From NCBI RefSeq assembly GCF_028714215.1, contig NZ_JAQTMS010000041.1, positions 1 through 47,498 on the forward strand: 47,498 bases of DNA. Reading direction: 5' to 3'. Under the pieces are notes generated by a model. It had not been told where the DNA came from. It worked only from the letters and a program-made list of their open reading frames with translations, and ran no database searches. Positions 9,556 through 19,762 of this stretch are shown here, one piece after another (position 1 is the first letter of the stretch; each line of letters opens with the position of its first letter). This DNA is from Rhodoferax sp. (lineage in GTDB: Bacteria > Pseudomonadota > Gammaproteobacteria > Burkholderiales > Burkholderiaceae_C). The position numbers were made by a program, and so were the translations under genes.

Positions 9556-9584
9556 ACTTTAGACAGGGCCGGCTGGACTGTCTA
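9556..9584 (-). promoter_or_regulatory. ttuC promoter overlaid by a LysR-type dyad
   Basis: Between the LysR gene and ttuC lies a perfect interrupted dyad, TAGACAG-N11-CTGTCTA, at 9560-9584. On the minus strand a promoter-like pair overlaps it: TAGACA (9579-9584) and TAAAGT (9556-9561) separated by 17 bases. The start codon of ttuC is 27 bases downstream of the -10 element. Dyads with an 11-base interval are typical LysR-family targets, so the adjacent LysR protein probably binds here. Confidence 0.6.
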
Positions 9585-9609
9585 TTTGCATTTCTGGAAT
9601 CCGGGTCTT

Positions 9610-10530
9610 CTAATTTGGCGAACCCCCCTGGGCTTCGCTCGTGCTCAGCGGCCGCTTGAGCAGGTGTTCCACCAATTTGCGGGTCGGCAAGGGCATGGCT
9701 TCCTCGCGCACGCAAACGAACATGGATCTCTCGGCCCAGGCGTCCGTCAAGGCCACGAAGCGCAAGGCCCATTCGCGCCGGAAACGCTGCACCACGCCCT
9801 CGGGCAGGATGCCGATGCCAAAGCCCGCTTCTATCATCCGGCACACCACCTCGAAGCTCCTGACCTGAATCCTGAGTCGCAAGGGCTTGCCGGCCGTTGC
9901 CGCTGCCGCTTCCATGGCGCGGTGGATATTGGTGTTGCTCTCAAGGCCAATGATGTCGTAGTCCAGCAAGTCGGCGAACTGGGCCTTTTTCTTGCGCCAG
10001 GGATGCTGGCGCGGCAGTATCGCCACCAGCCTATCGGCGCAGTAAGGATAGGCGCGCAGCCCGGCAAGCTGGGCCGTTCCGGTGACAATGCCGACATCGG
10101 CCGAGCCTTCGCGCAAAGTCTGCAGAATGTCGCGGCTCACGTACTCCCTGATTTCGAGCTTGATGTCCGGATACTGCTGGCTGAACGTTGCCAGTTCGTC
10201 GGGCAGCGACTGGCCCATGGCCGAGACGTTGGCGCGCAGACGGACGTGGCCTTTGGCACCCTGGGCGTAGTCGGTGAGTTCGGCCCGCATCTGGTCGATG
10301 TCGCGCAATAGCTGCCGGACGTGGGACGCCAAGGCCTGCCCGGCACCGGTCGCTTCCACCCCGGTCGGCTTGCGGTGCAGCAGGGCGACGCCGAACTCCT
10401 CCTCCAGCAGACTGATGCGGCGACTGGCGGCCGATAAAGCGATGTGCGATTGCTGCGCCGCCCGCGACAGACTGCCGCTGTCGACCACTTTCAGAAAAAG
10501 GGCCAGCGAGCTGAGATCAAGACGGGTCAC
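9610..10530 (-). CDS. LysR family transcriptional regulator
   Basis: A 306-residue LysR-type regulator. The N-terminal winged helix-turn-helix covers about residues 1-60 (LALFLKVVDSGSLSRAAQ, then SAASRRISLLEEEFGVALL). An effector-binding domain of the periplasmic-binding-protein fold covers about 90-300. The start is GTG at 10530, preceded closely by GAGG; no in-frame ATG fits the family start. It reads in the same direction as ttuC and ends 81 bases before it, so it likely controls ttuC in response to tartrate or a related acid. Effector and direction of control are inferred. Autoregulation is common in this family. Confidence 0.9.
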   Translation of the reverse strand: MTRLDLSSLALFLKVVDSGSLSRAAQQSHIALSAASRRISLLEEEFGVALLHRKPTGVEATGAGQALASHVRQLLRDIDQMRAELTDYAQGAKGHVRLRANVSAMGQSLPDELATFSQQYPDIKLEIREYVSRDILQTLREGSADVGIVTGTAQLAGLRAYPYCADRLVAILPRQHPWRKKKAQFADLLDYDIIGLESNTNIHRAMEAAAATAGKPLRLRIQVRSFEVVCRMIEAGFGIGILPEGVVQRFRREWALRFVALTDAWAERSMFVCVREEAMPLPTRKLVEHLLKRPLSTSEAQGGSPN

Positions 10531-10574
10531 GGAGGCCTCATTTTGTTTCGGTATTTCGGTGTTAGATGATCAGT

Positions 10575-11060
10575 CTAGAGCAGCGGCGTGTCCGATTTTT
10601 TCAGCGTGCGCAGGACGAAACTCGATTTGCTGTGCCGGATGCCGGGAATCTTGTAGAGTTTTTCCCGCAGCAGGCGCTCGTAGTCGCGCGTGTCGCGCAC
10701 GGCGATCCGGATGTAGTAGTCGTAGTCGCCCGAGATCAGGAAGGCCTCCAGCACTTCGGGAATGGTCTCCAGCGTGCGACCGAACTCGTACAGCGTCTGG
10801 TCGCTGTGGCTTTCCAGGTTGACCTGGACGATGACGGTGTCGCGGTAGCCCAGCTTGGCCAGATCGAGCTTCACGGTGTAGCCCTGGATCGCGCCGGCCG
10901 CTTCCATGCGCTTGATGCGGTTCCAGCAGGAGGTGGTGGACAGGCCTACTTCCTTGCCGATCTCCTGCAAGGTCTTGCGCGAGTCGGCCAGCAGGACGCG
11001 CAGGATGGCGAGGTCGAGACGGTCGAACTGTTTTTCCTCGGATTCTGTATTTGTGCTCAC
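10575..11060 (-). CDS. Lrp/AsnC family transcriptional regulator
   Basis: A 161-residue leucine-responsive-type regulator. Residues about 10-60 form the helix-turn-helix (LDLAILRVLLADSRKTLQEI, then STTSCWNRIKRMEAAGAI). Residues about 75-155 form the RAM/AsnC ligand-binding domain with the ISGDYDYYIRIAVRD segment. Start is GTG at 11060; the ATG a few bases upstream is in another frame. It diverges from an acetolactate synthase gene across 74 AT-rich bases holding two dyads, so it probably regulates that gene and itself in response to an amino acid. The 44-base gap to the LysR gene leaves joint transcription possible. Confidence 0.92.
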   Translation of the reverse strand: MSTNTESEEKQFDRLDLAILRVLLADSRKTLQEIGKEVGLSTTSCWNRIKRMEAAGAIQGYTVKLDLAKLGYRDTVIVQVNLESHSDQTLYEFGRTLETIPEVLEAFLISGDYDYYIRIAVRDTRDYERLLREKLYKIPGIRHSKSSFVLRTLKKSDTPLL

Positions 11061-11073
11061 TTATTTTCATCCA

Positions 11074-11110
11074 AATTCATGAATTGACTGAAATTATGAA
11101 TTATTTTCAG
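11074..11110. promoter_or_regulatory. two dyads in the Lrp-ilvB divergent region
   Basis: A perfect 12-bp palindrome AATTCATGAATT lies at 11074-11085. A 23-bp imperfect dyad at 11088-11110 has arms CTGAAA and TTTCAG around an AT-rich core. Their centres are about 19.5 bp apart, nearly two helical turns. AT-rich dyads of this kind between an Lrp gene and a divergent target are typical Lrp operators. A TTGACT at 11084-11089 could serve as -35 for the rightward gene, but no good -10 follows it. Confidence 0.55.
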
Positions 11111-11134
11111 GCCATCAATGAATAGCATTGGTGA

Positions 11135-13352
<2,218 letters not shown>

Positions 13353-13365
13353 GGGCCGGCCGGCA

Positions 13366-13779
13366 TCAAGGTTTGTTGGCGTTCTTTTCCTCGGCAATCT
13401 GCGGGGGCGTTTTCTTCTTCTTCTTCTCGACCGGCGCCTTGACGAACAGGACTCTGGGCGGTCTCTTTTTCCTGGCCTTGCTGGCCGAAGCAGGGGGCGC
13501 CAGTTTCATGGCTGGCGTGTTGGCGGCAAGGTCTTTGGCTTCCTGTTGCAGGCGTGCCTTCTCCATGGCGTCGGCGATCTGGGCATCGCGTTTGCTGGCC
13601 TTATCGGTTTGCGCTTTTTGGGACTCGGTGCGCGCGTCCGCAGCGTCGACGATGACGCCACCGGGGCAGGGCGTCTGGCTGTAGCTGTTACCGCATCGAT
13701 AGGTGTTTTGAGCCTTCGCGCCGGTTGAAAAAAGGATTACTGCCAGCAGAAAGATGGCATTTAACGCATGGCTTGGCAT
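13366..13779 (-). CDS. small secreted DUF4124-like protein
   Basis: A 137-residue exported protein. Residues 1 to about 24 (MPSHALNAIFLLAVILF, ending AKAQ) form a signal peptide. A short Cys-containing segment NTYRCGNSYSQTPCPGG follows, resembling DUF4124 proteins. The rest is charged, low-complexity and helical, with Lys runs near the C terminus and probably little fixed structure. The ATG at 13779 is preferred to the one at 13806, because only the former gives a clean signal peptide. The bases before it are an A6G8 run on the coding strand that includes the ribosome-binding site. It starts 33 bases after the pth stop and likely shares its transcript. Function unknown. Confidence 0.7.
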   Translation of the reverse strand: MPSHALNAIFLLAVILFSTGAKAQNTYRCGNSYSQTPCPGGVIVDAADARTESQKAQTDKASKRDAQIADAMEKARLQQEAKDLAANTPAMKLAPPASASKARKKRPPRVLFVKAPVEKKKKKTPPQIAEEKNANKP

Positions 13780-13812
13780 CGATGACCCCCCCCTTTTTTG
13801 ATGCACAGCAGT

Positions 13813-14427
13813 TTACTGCGGCGGATTTTCGGGCCTGGGCGGCTTGGGCCTGGGCGGCTTGCTGGTATGCACCAGCAGCGTGGCTTTGTCCATATCCCCG
13901 GCCAGCAAGTGCGGCAAAGCCTTGAGCGAGCGCTCGATGGCCTGGTCAATCGCCAGACGGTGGTCCAGCGAAGGCTTTTTCAGCACCCAATTGACAACCT
14001 CCGACTTGATGCCCGGATGGCCGATGCCCAGGCGCAGACGCCAGTAGTCGTCGCTGCCCAACTGGGCGTGAATGTCGCGCAAACCGTTGTGCCCGGCGTG
14101 GCTGCCGCCGAGCTTGAGCTTGGCCTCGCCCGGAACAATGTCCAGCTCGTCGTGCGCCACCAGTATTTCGCGTGGCTCGATCTTGAAGAAACGCGCCAGC
14201 GCCGCAACCGATTTGCCGCACAGGTTCATGTAGGTTTGCGGTTCCAGCAACCATACCGTTTGACCGTTGACGGAGGTTCGCGCCGCCAGGCCGTGGTAGG
14301 CCTTGTCCATGACAAGAGTTGTTTTCAGTTCGTGGGCGACCGCGTCCAGCCACCAAAAACCTGCGTTGTGACGGGTCGATTGGTATTCGGGTCCGGGATT
14401 GCCCAGACCGACAAATAGCTTGATCAT
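13813..14427 (-). CDS. pth: peptidyl-tRNA hydrolase
   Basis: A 204-residue enzyme that cleaves peptidyl-tRNAs dropped from ribosomes and recycles tRNA in the cytoplasm. The N-terminal [10 protein letters not shown] and the key residues are all present: Asn10, His20 in TRHNAGF, Asn68 in TYMNLCG, and Asp93 in AHDELD. The C terminus extends about ten residues beyond typical length as a Pro/Arg/Lys tail with KPPRP twice, encoded by a perfect 15-bp tandem repeat. It follows rplY in the same direction, a very common pairing, but a terminator lies between them, so pth may also have its own promoter. Confidence 0.97.
   Translation of the reverse strand: MIKLFVGLGNPGPEYQSTRHNAGFWWLDAVAHELKTTLVMDKAYHGLAARTSVNGQTVWLLEPQTYMNLCGKSVAALARFFKIEPREILVAHDELDIVPGEAKLKLGGSHAGHNGLRDIHAQLGSDDYWRLRLGIGHPGIKSEVVNWVLKKPSLDHRLAIDQAIERSLKALPHLLAGDMDKATLLVHTSKPPRPKPPRPENPPQ
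13831..13860. repeat. 15-bp tandem repeat in the pth tail
   Basis: Two perfect consecutive copies of GGGCCTGGGCGGCTT. The unit length is a multiple of three, so each copy adds five residues (KPPRP in register) to the C terminus of peptidyl-tRNA hydrolase without changing frame. Confidence 0.9.
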
Positions 14428-14514
14428 GTTGAACCTGGATGCCTCGGTTGACCTAGCGCCGCAGTGTAACCGTGGGCCCTGCTGGCGAATTGGAAAGGGC
14501 GCGATTCGGGAGGC

Positions 14515-14542
14515 AAAAAAAACGGCCCACCAAGTGGGCCGT
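14515..14542 (-). terminator. Rho-independent terminator after rplY
   Basis: Reading leftward, a perfect 9-bp stem ACGGCCCAC / GTGGGCCGT with a 3-base loop (14522-14542) is followed by eight Ts (As at 14515-14522 on the plus strand, sharing one base with the stem). It lies 19 bases past the rplY stop and fits a classical intrinsic terminator for the prs-rplY transcript. Confidence 0.9.
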
Positions 14543-14561
14543 CAGTTTGAAGTTGCGGTAA

Positions 14562-15287
14562 TTACTTCTTGGCCGCCGGAGCTTTGGCAGCGGGTGCCTT
14601 GGCCGCCGCTGCAGCCTTGCCGGCCGCCGCCTTGGCAGCTGCGGCGGGCGCGGTTGCGGCAGCGGCAGTTGCCGCGGCTGCCGGAGCCGCCGCGTCGCCT
14701 TCGGCCGCTGGCGTTTCTTCCGTGGTGCCGGAAATCACCACCACAGAGACCAGAACCGGGTTGTTCTTGCCATGGGTCACAGCCGTCACACCCTTGGGCA
14801 GCGCGATGTCGGCCAGGTGCAGCGATGCGCCTTTCTTCAGGCCGCTCAAATCCACCTTGATGAATTCGGGCAGGTCGGCCGGCAGGCACAGGACTTCGAT
14901 TTCGGTCACCACATGGTTGGCAATGCAGCCATCGGTCTTGACCGCCGGCGAGTTCTCGTCGCCGCTGTAGTGCAGTGGCACCTTCATGTGCAGTCTGGTG
15001 TTGGCATCGACACGCTGGAAGTCGATGTGCAGGATGAGCTGCTTGAAGGGGTGCATTTGCACGTCACGCAGCAAGACTTTGCTGACTTTCCCGTCGATTT
15101 CCATCTCCAGGATGGTGGAATGGAAGGCTTCCTTCTTCAAGGCATGCCAGAGGGCGTTGTGATCGATTTCGATCTGCTGCGGTTCAGCCGCGCCACCATA
15201 GACGATGCCGGGCGTGCGACCCGAGATGCGGAGACGGCGGCTCGCACCCGTGCCCTGCTTTGCGCGCTCAAAAGCGACGAATTTCAT
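14562..15287 (-). CDS. rplY: 50S ribosomal protein L25/Ctc
   Basis: A 241-residue Ctc-type L25, which binds 5S rRNA in the large ribosomal subunit. Residues 1-90 are the L25 core ([20 protein letters not shown] region, then [15 protein letters not shown]) and 95-190 the TL5/Ctc C-terminal beta domain. The last 45 or so residues are an Ala/Pro/Lys tail with AAKAP repeats, like histone-H1-type tails in other betaproteobacterial proteins. The ATG at 15287 is used because it matches the family start and follows CTGGAG; the frame is open to 15311. It lies 123 bases after prs and ends in a terminator. The leader can form two competing hairpins. Confidence 0.96.
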   Translation of the reverse strand: MKFVAFERAKQGTGASRRLRISGRTPGIVYGGAAEPQQIEIDHNALWHALKKEAFHSTILEMEIDGKVSKVLLRDVQMHPFKQLILHIDFQRVDANTRLHMKVPLHYSGDENSPAVKTDGCIANHVVTEIEVLCLPADLPEFIKVDLSGLKKGASLHLADIALPKGVTAVTHGKNNPVLVSVVVISGTTEETPAAEGDAAAPAAAATAAAATAPAAAAKAAAGKAAAAAKAPAAKAPAAKK

Positions 15288-15293
15288 AGTTTC

Positions 15294-15329
15294 ACTCCAG
15301 AAGGAGTCCACCGCGACCAGTGTGACTCC
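15294..15329 (-). promoter_or_regulatory. candidate two-state RNA leader before rplY
   Basis: In the leftward mRNA, GGAGUC (15324-15329) can pair with GACUCC (15303-15308), extended by CAC/GUG with one bulged A. The same ACUCC can instead pair with GGAGU (15294-15298), which includes the Shine-Dalgarno of rplY, across a UUCU loop. The two pairings exclude each other, so translation could be switched. This was read by hand; no folding energies were computed. Confidence 0.45.
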
Positions 15330-15410
15330 GATTTAAAAAAGCTCAAGGCACGTTGATGTGCATGCGGTGAGCCCACTTTTGCCCGAATCAGAAAAGGTTT
15401 TACAGAAACC

Positions 15411-16388
15411 TCAAAAGAGATTTTCCTGATCCGAGAACAAACTCATGACCGATTCGCCCTTGGCAATGCGCTGTATCGTCTCGGCGATCAGCGGCGCCAC
15501 CGACAATTGACGGATTTTCTGGCAGGCAGACCCCGCCGCACTCAAGGGAATGGTGTTGGTCACCACCACTTCATCGAGCGCTGTGCCATTGGTGATGCGT
15601 TCGATCGCCGGGCCGGAAAAAATCGGGTGCGTGCAATAGGCATAGACCTTTTTCGCACCGCGTTCCTTCAGCACCTCGGCCGCCTTGACCAGGGTGCCGG
15701 CGGTGTCGATCATGTCGTCCATGATGACGCAGTTGCGGCCGTCGATTTCGCCGATGACGTGCATCACTTCGCTGACATTGGCCCGGGGGCGGCGCTTGTC
15801 GATGATGGCGAGGTCGCAATTGAGTTGCTTGGCCAGAGCGCGTGCGCGCACCACACCACCGACGTCGGGGGACACCACAATCAGGTCTTCGTAGTTCTTC
15901 TGCCGCAAATCGCCCAGCAACACGGGGGAGGCATAAATGTTGTCGACCGGGATATCAAAAAAGCCCTGGATCTGATCGGCATGCAAATCCATGGTCAATA
16001 CGCGTGCCACACCGACGGCTTGCAACATGTTGGCCACCACCTTGGCGGTAATGGGCACGCGGCTGGAGCGCGGACGCCGGTCCTGCCGGGCGTAGCCAAA
16101 ATAGGGGATGACGGCGCTGATGCGTTCTGCCGAAGCGCGCTTGAGGGCATCCACCATGATGAGCAATTCCATCAGGTTTTCATTGGTCGGCGCACAAGTG
16201 GACTGCACCACGAAGACGTCTCGCGCCCGCACGTTCTGGTTGATTTCGACCGTCACTTCGCCGTCCGAGAAGCGACCCACTGTGGCGGCACCCAGGGAAA
16301 TATTCAGATGACTGGCGATTTGTGCCGCCATGCCCGGATTGGCATTGCCGGTAAAAACCATGAAATCAGGGGGTTGCGGTACCTGCAT
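15411..16388 (-). CDS. prs: ribose-phosphate pyrophosphokinase
   Basis: A 325-residue enzyme making PRPP from ribose 5-phosphate and ATP for purine, pyrimidine, histidine, tryptophan and NAD synthesis. It has the N-terminal [21 protein letters not shown], the ATP-site [12 protein letters not shown], and [13 protein letters not shown]. The PRPP-binding loop [13 protein letters not shown] is complete. The ATG at 16388 adds about nine residues before the core, as is usual in related bacteria. It lies between tRNA-Gln and rplY in a conserved order. A strong 36-nt hairpin lies 46 bases before its start. Confidence 0.97.
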   Translation of the reverse strand: MQVPQPPDFMVFTGNANPGMAAQIASHLNISLGAATVGRFSDGEVTVEINQNVRARDVFVVQSTCAPTNENLMELLIMVDALKRASAERISAVIPYFGYARQDRRPRSSRVPITAKVVANMLQAVGVARVLTMDLHADQIQGFFDIPVDNIYASPVLLGDLRQKNYEDLIVVSPDVGGVVRARALAKQLNCDLAIIDKRRPRANVSEVMHVIGEIDGRNCVIMDDMIDTAGTLVKAAEVLKERGAKKVYAYCTHPIFSGPAIERITNGTALDEVVVTNTIPLSAAGSACQKIRQLSVAPLIAETIQRIAKGESVMSLFSDQENLF

Positions 16389-16434
16389 GAGTATTCCAGC
16401 GGTTGAGTGTTGATTGCGCCTGTGCGTTCAGCCT

Positions 16435-16470
16435 GTGGCACGCACTACACCAGTGTGAAGTACGTGCCAC
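16435..16470. promoter_or_regulatory. 36-nt hairpin between tRNA-Gln and prs
   Basis: Reading leftward, GTGGCACG (rc of 16463-16470) pairs perfectly with CGTGCCAC, and pairing continues inward through a G-U pair, three more pairs, one mismatch and three further pairs to a 4-base loop. This gives 15 base pairs in 36 nt. No T-tract follows on the prs side. It lies eight bases past the mature tRNA 3' end, so it may direct tRNA processing, protect the prs 5' end or attenuate transcription. Confidence 0.65.
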
Positions 16471-16478
16471 GAATAATT

Positions 16479-16555
16479 TGGCAGGGGAAGAAGGATTCGA
16501 ACCTTCGCATGCTGGAATCAAAATCCAGTGCCTTAACCAACTTGGCGACTCCCCT
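16479..16555 (-). tRNA. tRNA-Gln (UUG)
   Basis: A 77-nt cloverleaf with CCA encoded. The acceptor AGGGGAG pairs with TTTCCCCT-type 3' sequence ending in G-CCA. The D arm reads GCCAAGTTGGTTAAGGC, the anticodon loop TTTTGAT gives UUG, and the T arm contains GGTTCGAATCC. It starts 14 bases after the ispE stop and is followed by prs, so it is probably cut from a shared ispE-prs transcript. Confidence 0.97.
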
Positions 16556-16569
16556 ACACGGGTTGACGG

Positions 16570-17433
16570 CTAACCGCCGCCAACCGACAAACTGTTGCTG
16601 GTTGCCCAGCCCACCAGGGGATGAACATCCAGACTGCTACATAGCCTGACCTGAAACGCGCTGGGTGCCTGCCCCAAGTCAACGTGTTGCGACACGGGTG
16701 CAAACACCGCGCTTCCAGAGCCCGTCATCCGGCCACTGAGTCCACGTGAGGCAAGCCATTCAAGGGCTTCGGCGACACCCGGACAAAGTCTTTGGGCAAC
16801 GTTCTGCAGGTCGTTACGGCCAAAGCCGAATGGATCTGTAGCGAAGCCGGAAATTATAGCAGTCTCGCTGTCCCTTTTCAGGGCCGGGTCCGAGAAAATC
16901 AGTCCGGTATCCAGTCCCTGGGCTGGTTTAAGCACCAAAAATTGGCCTGTTGGCAAGCTGACGGGGGTTATTTTTTCCCCTATGCCTTCAACCCAGGCGT
17001 TGTGCCCGGCCAGAAAGAATGGCACATCGGCACCCAGTTGCAGTCCGATTTGGCTGAGCTGCTCCAGGGAATAATCGAGTTTCCACAGACGGTTGAGGGC
17101 TAGCAAGGTGGCTGCCGCGTCGCTTGATCCGCCGCCCATGCCGGCCTGCGTCGGAATACGTTTTTCGATGCCGATGTGAACCCCCAGCGGGCTGGCGCTG
17201 GCCCGTTTCAGGGCGCCGGCGGCACGCAGCACCAGATCTTCGACCGGCAGCACCATGCCCAGGTCTTCTCGGCTGATTTTCCCGTCGGCGCGCAGGTCGA
17301 AATGCAAGGTGTCGCACCAGTCGATCAGCATGAATACCGATTGCAGCAGGTGGTAGCCGTCGCTTCGGCGCCCCGTCACGTGCAAAAACAGGTTCAGTTT
17401 GGCCGGGGCGGATATGTCGTAAAGGGACTTCAT
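16570..17433 (-). CDS. ispE: 4-diphosphocytidyl-2-C-methyl-D-erythritol kinase
   Basis: A 287-residue GHMP-family kinase that phosphorylates CDP-methylerythritol in the MEP isoprenoid pathway. It has the N-terminal PAKLNLFLHVTGRRSDGYH, the glycine-rich ATP loop PTQAGMGGGSSDAA, and the third motif SRGLSGRMTGSGSAVFA. Length is normal. It lies between lolB (41 bases upstream) and tRNA-Gln, the order usual in this group, and is read leftward in the same operon. Confidence 0.96.
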   Translation of the reverse strand: MKSLYDISAPAKLNLFLHVTGRRSDGYHLLQSVFMLIDWCDTLHFDLRADGKISREDLGMVLPVEDLVLRAAGALKRASASPLGVHIGIEKRIPTQAGMGGGSSDAAATLLALNRLWKLDYSLEQLSQIGLQLGADVPFFLAGHNAWVEGIGEKITPVSLPTGQFLVLKPAQGLDTGLIFSDPALKRDSETAIISGFATDPFGFGRNDLQNVAQRLCPGVAEALEWLASRGLSGRMTGSGSAVFAPVSQHVDLGQAPSAFQVRLCSSLDVHPLVGWATSNSLSVGGG

Positions 17434-17474
17434 GCTTTGCTACCTTGCGGAACGGACCTTTGACTCTGTCTGCC

Positions 17475-17990
17475 TCAAGGACGTTCGAATACCAGACGGA
17501 GTTCCGCCAGCGGCGCCGGCTGCGTGCGCTGGGCGGTGATCCGGCCATTGGCATGTTGCGACAGGTCGGCGCGCCAGCCGGCCACGGTCATGTTGTCGCC
17601 GGCCAGCCAGGCGAACAGGGCGGCCACCGGCACCTCGGTACCGATGGCCTGCTTGAGCAAGGCGTCCAGCGACTCGAAATGATGCAGCTCGCCATTGGAA
17701 CGCAGCACCGCGGCCTGCGGTGACCAGGAGAGGGCGGCAGCGGTTGTGCCCAGCGGCGTATACAAAGTCAATTCGCCGATCCGGGCGTTGCCGATCAGCT
17801 CGAATCCGGCGGAGAAGGTTTGCGACTCGGTCTGGGGCGGGTCGGCCTCGATGCGCAACGCCAGCCGCCCGTGCCAGGGCGAAACTTCCGGCTGGCCGGC
17901 GCTGCCCGCCGCCCTCGGCACGGCGCAGCCGGCGAGCAAAAGCGTGGCCAGAATAATTGCCGCGGAAGCGACTTTCAGCACAGGTCTCAC
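17475..17990 (-). CDS. lolB: outer-membrane lipoprotein localisation protein LolB
   Basis: A 171-residue lipoprotein that receives lipoproteins from LolA and inserts them into the outer membrane. The chosen GTG start at 17990 overlaps the upstream stop (GTGA) and gives a compact signal with lipobox LLAGC and acylated Cys22. The upstream extension of the frame inside the TPR gene is not signal-like. HGRLALRIEADP and SFSAGFELIG-type beta segments match LolB. Translational coupling to the TPR gene and the ispE neighbour support the call. Confidence 0.9.
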   Translation of the reverse strand: MRPVLKVASAAIILATLLLAGCAVPRAAGSAGQPEVSPWHGRLALRIEADPPQTESQTFSAGFELIGNARIGELTLYTPLGTTAAALSWSPQAAVLRSNGELHHFESLDALLKQAIGTEVPVAALFAWLAGDNMTVAGWRADLSQHANGRITAQRTQPAPLAELRLVFERP

Positions 17991-19723
17991 AACTTGACGC
18001 GCAGGCGTTTGAGCGTTTCCAGCAGGGTTTCGTTCTCGGCATTGATTTGCTGGCCGTCCTTCCAGGCGCTCAGTGCCTGCTCCCGCCGACCCAAGGCCCA
18101 CAATACCTCGCCCAGATGGGCGGCAATTTCCGCGTCCGGCCTGGCTTTGAAGGCGTCTTGCAGAATGTGCAGCGCCTCGACCAGATTGCCGCTGCGAAAT
18201 TCAACCCAACCCAGGCTGTCGGTGATGAAAGGGTCGTTGGGAGCATATTCCAGCGCCTTCAATATGAGTTGCCTGGCCTCCGCCAGGCGCGTGTTGCGCT
18301 CCGCCAGCGAGAAACCCAGCGCGTTGTAGGCATGCTGATACTCGGGTTTGCCGGCCATCACGCTGCGCAGCAGGCGCTCCATTTCATCGTAATTTCCCAG
18401 TTTTTCGGCCACCATGGCGAGGTCGTAAACAAGATCAAAATCGCCCGGGTTGCGCGAGATGGTCTGCGCCAGAAGGTCGTGCGCCAGTTTGTACTGCTTG
18501 CTGTCGCGCAGCAACTGGACCTCGGCGCTGATTTTCAGCCGCGCGTCCTCCGGCGACTTCTCCGGCTGGCTGCGAACCAGTTTGAGTGCCTCCTCGAGTT
18601 TGCCCTGGCGCGCCAGGATGGAGGCGCGCCGCAACTGGGCGTTGAGCAAATCCTCCGGGTTGTCGACCCGTTTCAGCCACGCATCGGCTTGCGCGTAATC
18701 CTTTCTTTGCTCGGCAATCTGGGCCAGCGAGAGGTAGGCCTGAACCAGCCCACGCGCGGTGTCGGCACGTACTGCGCCGGCACGTTTGGCACTCGCCAGT
18801 TCAACATACCGGTTGAACGAGCGTTCCGCCAGCGCTGCTTTGCCATCCTGCAATTCGAGCGCACCCCGTACCAGCCAGGCTTGCAGGAAGTCGGGTTTTT
18901 CGGTGGTGATGATTTGCAGTTGAGCCGTTGCCTCGGCATAGCGCTGCGTGTTCAGCAAAGCCCGCACGTATTCCATGCGCAACTCGGGCTGGGCCTGACC
19001 TTCGAGGTGCTTTTTCACAATCGCCTCGGCTTGCGGCGTTTTCGGATTCATCATTGACAAAGCCAGCAACGCCGGGCCGTCCGACTTGGGGTCCATCGCC
19101 TGCGCCTTGCGCGCGGCATCCAGGGCGCCGGTGTTGTCGCCGGCGCTGGAACGCAGGTGTCCGATGACGGTCCAGGCCGTAGCGCCCAGCGCCGGCGTTG
19201 CCAGGTAGCTGGCCAAGGCTTGTTCCACCGTGCTGGCGACAAGTTTCCGGTCGGTGGCACGCGCAAAATAGCGCGGAATGGTCAGTATGGCCGCGACGCG
19301 GTCTTTCGGGTCGGCCGCCGCTATCTCCCGTTTCAGGGGTTCCACCGTGTCGCCAATCCGGTTCATGCCAATCAAAATCTGCAACAGGTAGCGATTGGCT
19401 TCCTTGGACGCTGGCAGCGCCTGCCGCCAGGCGCGAGCGGCCTGCAGCGCGGAGTCGCCCGAGCGCCCCTGTAGCGCTATGTCGACGGCCCGCTGGTACA
19501 GCTTGCCGTCATTCGTTTTGCGCGCCGCGTCGAGCAGCAGCGAATAGGCGGCACCCAGGTCCCCGTCCCGGGCGTTGAGTTCTCCCAACAGCAGCTGGTA
19601 AAAAAGCTCACCGTCGAGGGCGGAACTCAGTGTGGGGTCGGTTTTGGCGTCGGGCGTTTGTGCGTGGGCGGCCAGCGCGCAAAAGAACAGGACAAGCAGT
19701 GAAAAGCGGTTGAAAAGCGACAT
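17987..19723 (-). CDS. exported tetratricopeptide repeat protein
   Basis: A 578-residue protein with a signal peptide ([14 protein letters not shown] to about residue 22, AHAQ) followed by many TPR repeats to the C terminus, such as [12 protein letters not shown] and [20 protein letters not shown]. It probably acts in the periplasm or at the outer membrane as a scaffold. Its position before lolB, kept in many Burkholderiales, suggests an envelope role. The ATG at 19723 is preferred because it gives the signal peptide directly; an in-frame ATG at 19741 would add six residues. The frame continues far upstream through the divergent mutM, which is not coding on this strand. The gene overlaps lolB by four bases. 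Confidence 0.85.
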   Translation of the reverse strand: MSLFNRFSLLVLFFCALAAHAQTPDAKTDPTLSSALDGELFYQLLLGELNARDGDLGAAYSLLLDAARKTNDGKLYQRAVDIALQGRSGDSALQAARAWRQALPASKEANRYLLQILIGMNRIGDTVEPLKREIAAADPKDRVAAILTIPRYFARATDRKLVASTVEQALASYLATPALGATAWTVIGHLRSSAGDNTGALDAARKAQAMDPKSDGPALLALSMMNPKTPQAEAIVKKHLEGQAQPELRMEYVRALLNTQRYAEATAQLQIITTEKPDFLQAWLVRGALELQDGKAALAERSFNRYVELASAKRAGAVRADTARGLVQAYLSLAQIAEQRKDYAQADAWLKRVDNPEDLLNAQLRRASILARQGKLEEALKLVRSQPEKSPEDARLKISAEVQLLRDSKQYKLAHDLLAQTISRNPGDFDLVYDLAMVAEKLGNYDEMERLLRSVMAGKPEYQHAYNALGFSLAERNTRLAEARQLILKALEYAPNDPFITDSLGWVEFRSGNLVEALHILQDAFKARPDAEIAAHLGEVLWALGRREQALSAWKDGQQINAENETLLETLKRLRVKL

Positions 19724-19762
19724 CGGACCATAATAATCCATGTCCGTCCCAATTGGTTTGCC

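Noticed and set aside
9560..9584. The TAGACAG dyad as a terminator for the LysR gene
   Set aside because: It has an 11-base loop, a 7-bp stem and no T-tract; its overlap with a promoter-like pair fits an operator better.
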